From contig NC_080075.1 in the NCBI RefSeq assembly GCF_949987535.1, forward strand, positions 124,001-188,000: a stretch of 64,000 bases of DNA, written 5' to 3'. This document shows, piece after piece, positions 58,593-64,000 of the stretch. Both the position numbers and the translations under genes were made by a program. Numbering within the stretch: the first letter of the stretch is position 1; the number at the start of each line of letters is the position of its first letter. The stretch comes from Balaenoptera acutorostrata (lineage: Eukaryota; Chordata; Mammalia; Artiodactyla; Balaenopteridae). The notes below the pieces were generated by a model. That model saw only the letters and a program-made list of their open reading frames with translations, made no database searches and was not told the origin of the DNA.

Positions 58593-61124
58593 GTGTCTAA
58601 ACTCTTCTCCATGGCTGGACCCCCAAATAATATTCCTTTACGTGCTAAGGGGTATCTACAGAGTGGGATAGGTTTAATAACTACCCTCACCCTAATGCGT
58701 AACCTAACCCTAACCCCTACCCTAACACTAACGCGTACCCTAATCCTAACCCGTACCCTAAACCGAGCCCTAACCCTAACACTACCCCTAACCCTAACCC
58801 TAACCCATACCCTACGCCCTACCCAAACTCCTCCCCGAACCCGTAGCCCAAGCCGTACCCTAACCCTCACCCTAACCCTAACACTAACCCTAAGCTACCC
58901 TTGAATGCTTCTGCATCCAATAGATTTCCTAAGCACTAGTGTTTTAAGGAACAGGTTAAAAAGAGAATCCTAATGTGATTTCTTGATAATGGGTGTGTTC
59001 CTTATCTTCTCCTCGTGTCTAAACTCTTCTCCATGGCTGGACCCCCAAATAATATTCCTTTACGTGCTAAGGGGTATCTAGAGAGAGGGAGAGGTTTAAT
59101 AACTACCGTCAACCTAACGCGTACCCTAACCCTAACACCTACCCTAACCTTAACGCGTACCCTAATCCTAACCCGTACCCTAAACCGAGCCCTAACCCTA
59201 ACACTAACCCTAACCCTAACCCTAACCCTAACCCATACCCTACGCCCTACCCGAACCCCTCCCCGAACCCGTACCCTAAGCCATACCCTAACCCTCACCC
59301 TAACCCTAACCCTAACCCTAAGCTACCCTTGACTGCTTCTGCCTCCAATAGATTTCCTAAGCACTAGTGTTTTAAGGAACAGGTTAAAAAGAGAATCCTA
59401 ATGTGATTTCTTGATAATGCGTGTGTTCCTTATCTTCTCCTCGTGTCTAAACTCTTCTCCATGGCTGGACCCCCAAATAATATTCCTTTACGTGCTAAGG
59501 GGTATCTAGAGAGAGGGGGAGGTTTAATAACTACCCTCACCCTAACGCGTACCCTAACCCTAACGCCTACCCTAACCCTAACGCGTACCCTAATCCTAAC
59601 CCTTACCCTAAGCCGAGCCCTAACCCTAACACTAACCCTAACCCTAACCCATACCCTACGCCCTACCCGAACCACGCCCCGAACCCGTACCCTAAGCCGT
59701 ACCCTAACCCTCAATCTAACCCTAACCCTAACCCTAAGCTACCCTTGACTGCTTCTCCCTCCAATAGATTTCCTAAGCACTAGTGTTTTAAGGAACAGGT
59801 TAAAAAGAGAATCCTAATGTGATTTCTTCATAATGGGTGTGTTCCTTATCTTCTCCTAGTGTCTAAACGCTTCTCCATGGCTGGACCCCCAAATAATATT
59901 CCTTTACGTGCTAAGGGGTACCTAGAGAGTGGGATAGGTTTAATAACTACCCTCACCCTAACGCGTACCCTAACCCTAACCCCTACCCTAACCCTAACGC
60001 GTACACTAATCCTAACCCGTACCCTAAACCGAGCCCTAACCATAACACTAACCCTAACCCTAACCCTAACACATACCCTACGCCCTACCCGAACCACGCC
60101 CCGAACCCGTACCCTAAGCCGTACCCTAACCCTCAATCTAACCCTAACCCTAACCCTAAGCTACCCTTGACAGCTTTTGCCTCCAATAGATTTCCTAAGC
60201 ACTAGTGTTTTAAGGAACAGGTTAAAAATAGAATCCTAATGTGATTTCTTGATAATGGGTGTGTTCCTTATCTTCTCCTAGTGTCTAAACTCTTCTCCAT
60301 GGCTGGACCCCCAAATAATATTCCTTTACGTGCTAAGGGGTATCTAGAGAGTGGGATAGGTTTAATAACTACCCTCACCCTAATGCGTACCCTAACCCTA
60401 ACCCCTACCCTAACCCTAACGCGTACCCTAATCCTAAACCGTACCCCAAACCGAGCCCTAACCCTAACACTAGCCCAAACCCTAACCCTAACCCATACCT
60501 TACGCCCTACCCGAACCCCTCCCCGAACCCGTACCCTAAGCCATACCCTAACCCTCACCCTAACCCTAACCCTAACCCTAAGCTACCCTTGACTGCTTCT
60601 GCCTCCAATAGATTTCCTAAGAACTAGTGTTTTAAGGAACAGGTTAAAAAGAGAATCCTAATGTGATTTCGTGATAATGGGTGTGTTCCTTATCTTCTCC
60701 TAGTGTCTAAACTCTTCTCCATGGCTGGACCCCCAAATAATATTCCTTTACGTTCTAAGGGGTATCTAGAGAGTGTGATAGGTTTAATAACTACCCTCAC
60801 CCTAACGCGTACCCTAACCCTAACCCCTACCCTAACCCTAACGCGTACGCTAATCCTAACCCGTACCCGAAACCGAGCCCTAACCCTAACACTAACCCTA
60901 ACCCTAACCCTAACCCATACCCTATGCCCTACCCGAACCCCTCCCCGAACCCGTACCCTAAGCCGTACCCTAACCCTCAATCTAACCCTAACCCTAACCC
61001 TAAGCTACCCTTGACTGCTTCTGCCTCCAATAGATTTCCTAAGCACTAGTGTTTTAAGGAACAGGTTAAAAAGAGAATCCTAATGTGATTTCTTGATAAT
61101 GGGTGTGTTTCTTATCTTCTCCTC
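58593..61124 (+). repeat. P-family block: P2 P3 P5 P6 P7 P8
   Basis: Units start at 58593 (P2), 59015 (P3, 428), 59443 (P5, 416), 59859 (P6), 60281 (P7) and 60703 (P8). P4 is missing between P3 and P5. The order otherwise agrees with the series at 32688, supporting P2 P3 (P4) P5 P6 P7 P8 as the ancestral order. The P2 unit here keeps CTTCTCCTCGTG upstream, unlike other P2 units, so its first part was exchanged. Confidence 0.86.
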
Positions 61125-63656
61125 GTGTCTAAACTCTTCTCCATGGCTGGACCCCCAAATAATATTCCTTTACGTGCTAAGGGGTATCTAGAGAGAGGGA
61201 GAGGTTTAATAACTACCCTCACCCTAACGCGTACCCTAACCCTAACCCCTACCCTAACCCTAACGCGTACCCTAATCCTACCCCGTACCCGAAACCGAGC
61301 CCTAACACTAACACTAACCCTAACCCTAACCCTAACCCTAACCCATACCCTACGCCCTACCCGAACCACGCCCGGAACCCGTACCCTAAGCCGTACCCTA
61401 ACCCTCAATCTAACCCTAACCCTAACCCTAAGCTACCCTTGACTGCTTCTGCCTCCAATAGATTTCCTAAGCACTAGTGTTTTAAGGAACAGGTTAAAAA
61501 GAGTATCCTAATGTGATTTCTTGATAATGGGTGTGTTCCTTATCTTATCCTAGTGTCTAAACTCTTCTCCATGGCTGGACCCCCAAATAATATTCCTTTA
61601 CGTGCTAAGGGGTATCTAGAGAGAGGGAGAGTTTTAATAACTATCCTCACCCTAACGCGTACCCTAACCCTAACCCCTACCCTAAGCCTAACACGTACCC
61701 TAATCCAAACCCGTATCCTAAACCGAGCCCTAACCCTAACACTAACCCTAACCCTAACCCTAACCCATACCCTACGCACTACCCGAACCCCTCCCCGAAC
61801 CCGTACCCTAAGCCATACCCTAACCCTCACCCTAACCCTAACCCTAACCCTAAGCTACCCTTGACTGCTTCTGCCTCCAATAGATTTCCTAAGTACTAGT
61901 GTTTTAAGGAACAGCTTAAAAAGAGAATCCTAATGTGATTTCGTGATAATGGGTGGGTTCCTTATCTTCTCCTAGTGTCTAAACTCTTCTCCATTGCAGG
62001 ACCCCCAAATAATATTCCTTTACGTGCTAAGGGGTATCTAGAGAGTGTGATAGGTTTAATAACTACTCTCACCCTAACGCGTACACTAACCCTAACCCCT
62101 ACCCTAACCCTAACGCGTACCCTAATCCTAACCCGAACCCTAAACCGAGCCCTAACCCTAACACTAACCCTAACCCTAACCAATACCCTACGCCCTACCC
62201 GAACCCCTCCCCGAACCCGTACCCTAAGCCATACCCTAACCCTCACCCTAACCCTAACCCTAACCCTAAGCTACCCTTGACTGCTTCTGCCTCCAATGCA
62301 TTTCCTAAGCACTAGTGCTTTAAGGAACAGGTTAAAAAGAGAAGCCTAATGTGATTTCGTGATAATGGGTGTGTTCCTTATCTTCTCCTAGTGTCTAAAC
62401 TCTTCTCCATGGCTGGACCACCAAATAATATTCCTTTACGTGCTAAGGGATATCTAGAGAGAGGGAGAGGTTTAATAACTACCCTCACCCTAACGCGTAC
62501 CCAAACCCTAACCCCTACCCTAACCCTAACGTGTACCCTAATCCTAACCCGTACCCTCAACCGAGCCCTAACCCTAACACTAACCCTAACCCTAACCCTA
62601 ACCCATACCCTACGCCCAACCCAAACCCCTCCCCGAACCCGTACCCTAAGCCGTACCCTAACCCTCAATCTAACCCTAACCCTAACCCTAAGCTACCCTT
62701 GACTGCTTCTGCCTCCAATAGATTTCCTAAGCACTAGTGTTTTAAGGAACAGGTTAACAAGAGAATCCTAATGTGATTTCTTGATAATGGGTGTGTTCCT
62801 TATCTTCTCCTAGTTTCTAAACTCTTCTCCATGGCTGGACCCCCAAATAATATTCCTTTACGTGCTAAGGGGTATCTAGAGAGTGGGATAGGTTTAATAA
62901 CTACCCTCACACTAATGTGTACCCTAACCCTAACCCCTACCCTAAAACTAACGCGTACCCTAATCCTAACCCGTACCCTAAACCGAGCCCTAAACCTAAC
63001 ACTAACCCTAACCCTAACCCTAACCCATACCCTACGCCCTACCCGAACCCCTCCCCGAACCCGTACCCTAAGCCGTACCCTAACCCTCACCCTAACACTA
63101 ACCCTAACCCTAAGCTACCCTTGACTGCTTCTGCATCCAATAGATTTCCTAAGCACTAGTGTTTTAAGGAACAGGTTAAAAAGAGAATCCTAATGTGATT
63201 TCTTGATAATGGGTGTGTTCCTTATCTTCTCCTCGTGTCTAAACTCTTCTCCATGTCTGGACCCCCAAATAATATTCCTTTACGTGCTAAGGGGTATCTA
63301 GAGAGAGGGAGAGGTTTAATAACTACCCTCAACCTAACGCGTACCCTAACCCTAAACCCTACCCTAACCCTAACGCGTACCCTAATCCTAACCCGTAACC
63401 TAAACCGAGCCCTAACCCTAACACTAACCCTAACCCTAAACCGTACCCTACGCCCTACCCGAACCCCTCCCCGAACCCGTACCCTAAGCCATACCCTAAC
63501 CCTCACCCTAACCCTAACCCTAACCCTAACCCTAAGCTACCCTTGACTGCTTCTGCCTCCAATAGATTTCCTAAGCACTAGTGTTTTAAGGAACAGGTTA
63601 TAAAGAGAATCCTAATGTGATTTCGTGATAATGGGTGTGTTCCTTATCTTCTCCTC
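61125..63656 (+). repeat. Individually diverged units at the right of the array
   Basis: Units start at 61125 (428), 61553 (422), 61975 (416), 62391 (422), 62813 (422) and 63235 (422). They do not fall into the P or Q series, and many carry private substitutions: CTTATCCTAGTG (61553), CCATTGCAGGACC (61975), GGACCACCAAATAAT (62391), CTAGTTTCTAAAC (62813) and CCATGTCTGG (63235). The CACTAGTG palindrome is altered between 61553 and 61975 (GTACTAGTG). Confidence 0.85.
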
Positions 63657-64000
63657 GTGTCTAAACTCTTCTCCATCGCTGGACCCCCAAATGATATTCC
63701 TTTACGTGCTAAGGGGTATCTAGAGAGAGGGAGAGGTTTAAAAACTACCCTCACCCTAACGCGTACACTAACCGTAACCCCTACCCTAATCCTAACGCGT
63801 ACCCTAATCCTAACCCGTACCCTAAACCGAGCCCTAACCCTAACACTAACCCTAACCCTAACCCTAACCCATACCCTACGCCCTACCCGAACCACTCCTC
63901 AAACCCGTACCCTAAGCCGTACCCTAACCCTCAATCTAACCCTAACCCTAACCCTCAGCAACCCTTGACTGCTTCTGCCTCCAATAGATTTCCTAAGCAC
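63657..64000 (+). repeat. Partial unit at right edge
   Basis: Blocks A and B are complete, but block C is cut after CCTAAGCAC, so about 75-80 bp are outside the window. The array therefore continues to the right. Private changes include CCATCGCTGG, AAATGATATTCC and TTTAAAAACTACC. Confidence 0.95.

Larger units (their letters stand above)
1..64000 (+). repeat. Head-to-tail satellite array with embedded degenerate telomeric tract (~422 bp unit)
   Basis: The entire window is a tandem array. The motif GTGTCTAAAC (rarely with one substitution) recurs 151 times between 322 and 63657, always on the plus strand, with a mean spacing of about 422 bp. Spacings are mostly 404, 416, 422, 428 or 434 bp, so they differ by multiples of six. 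Each unit holds block A (~93 bp, non-telomeric), block B (~210 bp, CCCTAA variants) and block C (~114 bp, non-telomeric). I saw no inverted unit, no transposon insertion and no unrelated DNA. CCCTAA is the C-strand of TTAGGG telomeres, so a subtelomeric or interstitial-telomeric satellite is the likely identity. The unit is not one I recognise. Confidence 0.97.

Noticed and set aside
322..63656. Conserved start-like context TCTCCATGGCTGG in block A, followed by a short frame into block B
   Set aside because: The context is reasonable for a eukaryotic start, but only about 30 codons lie outside the low-complexity tract, and there are units with the ATG or the frame destroyed (22802, 51843, 61975, 63235, 63657). 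Repeat homogenisation explains the conservation.
322..63968. Open frames of ~95-129 codons in nearly every unit, on both strands, with Leu-Thr, Pro-Asn or Val-Arg repeats
   Set aside because: They follow from the hexamer: most frames of CCCTAA have no stop, and length changes in multiples of six keep frame for free. Sense and antisense are equally open. Single-base deletions (units 2818, 6157, 13106, 39440, 51422, 56918) and a stop in unit 5729 are tolerated. Most frames need a GTG start.
1..64000. The array as a true telomere
   Set aside because: Perfect CCCTAA runs reach only about six copies, and each unit contains ~210 bp of non-telomeric sequence.
1..64000. CRISPR array
   Set aside because: The unit is ~422 bp and repetitive throughout. 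There are no short repeats with unique spacers and no cas genes.
1..64000. Centromeric satellite with a CENP-B box
   Set aside because: I found no match to the CENP-B box pattern, and the telomeric content favours a chromosome-end origin. A centromeric location cannot be excluded from sequence alone.
1..64000. Transposable element, LTR or terminal inverted repeats
   Set aside because: No inverted termini, target-site duplications, poly(A) tail or reverse transcriptase or transposase frame is visible in any unit.
1..64000. rRNA, tRNA or 5S gene within the unit
   Set aside because: Blocks A and C show no tRNA cloverleaf, no Pol III A/B box pair that I could align, and no rRNA-like segment.

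Overview
The whole 64 kb window is one uninterrupted head-to-tail satellite array and I see no gene in it. The unit is about 422 bp: 150 units lie between positions 322 and 63656 (one of them truncated), with a partial unit at each edge. Each unit joins two kinds of sequence. About 210 bp is a degenerate telomere-like tract built on CCCTAA (TTAGGG on the minus strand), with recurring variants such as ACGCGTACCCTAA, AACCCGTACC, CCGAGCCCTAA and CCCATACCCTACGCC. The other ~210 bp is non-telomeric and nearly invariant: a ~93 bp block A starting GTGTCTAAAC and a ~114 bp block C containing CACTAGTG. All units share one orientation.

The window is eukaryotic. The hexamer is the TTAGGG type used by animals, many fungi and some protists; most land plants use TTTAGGG. 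I do not recognise the unit and cannot name the species. A subtelomeric or interstitial-telomeric satellite is the natural reading. If the tract keeps the polarity of a real telomere, the chromosome end lies to the left (lower coordinates). No pure telomeric run exceeds about six hexamers, so this is not the telomere itself.

Layout. 1-6156: mixed units, including three copies of a three-unit higher-order repeat (starts 1992, 3239, 4903). 6157-8909: diverged units with a 228 bp truncated unit at 7000. 8910-13105: two copies of a five-unit repeat (2104 and 2092 bp). 13106-17323: two copies of a 2109 bp five-unit repeat. 17752-20275: two copies of a three-unit repeat. 20276-23639: founder-like units of the Q family. 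23640-39439: the P family, whose inferred full order is P1 P2 P3 P4 P5 P6 P7 P8 P9, seen as variants including a 2122 bp five-unit repeat present three full times plus one partial copy. About 38233-50214: a 5991 bp segment duplicated in tandem with an identifiable hybrid junction unit at 44171. 50215-57338: more Q and P units, including a third, twice-deleted derivative of the 45431-51842 region. 57339-61124: P family again. 61125-64000: more individually diverged units.

Nothing here works as a gene set. The story is the array: unit lengths move in steps of one or two telomeric hexamers, and many units are hybrids whose two halves match different neighbours. That is the mark of repeated unequal exchange in register, short conversion patches and segmental duplication. 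Open frames of about 95-105 codons occur on both strands in nearly every unit (Leu-Thr, Pro-Asn or Val-Arg repeats), but they follow from the stop-free frames of the hexamer and are not called as genes.
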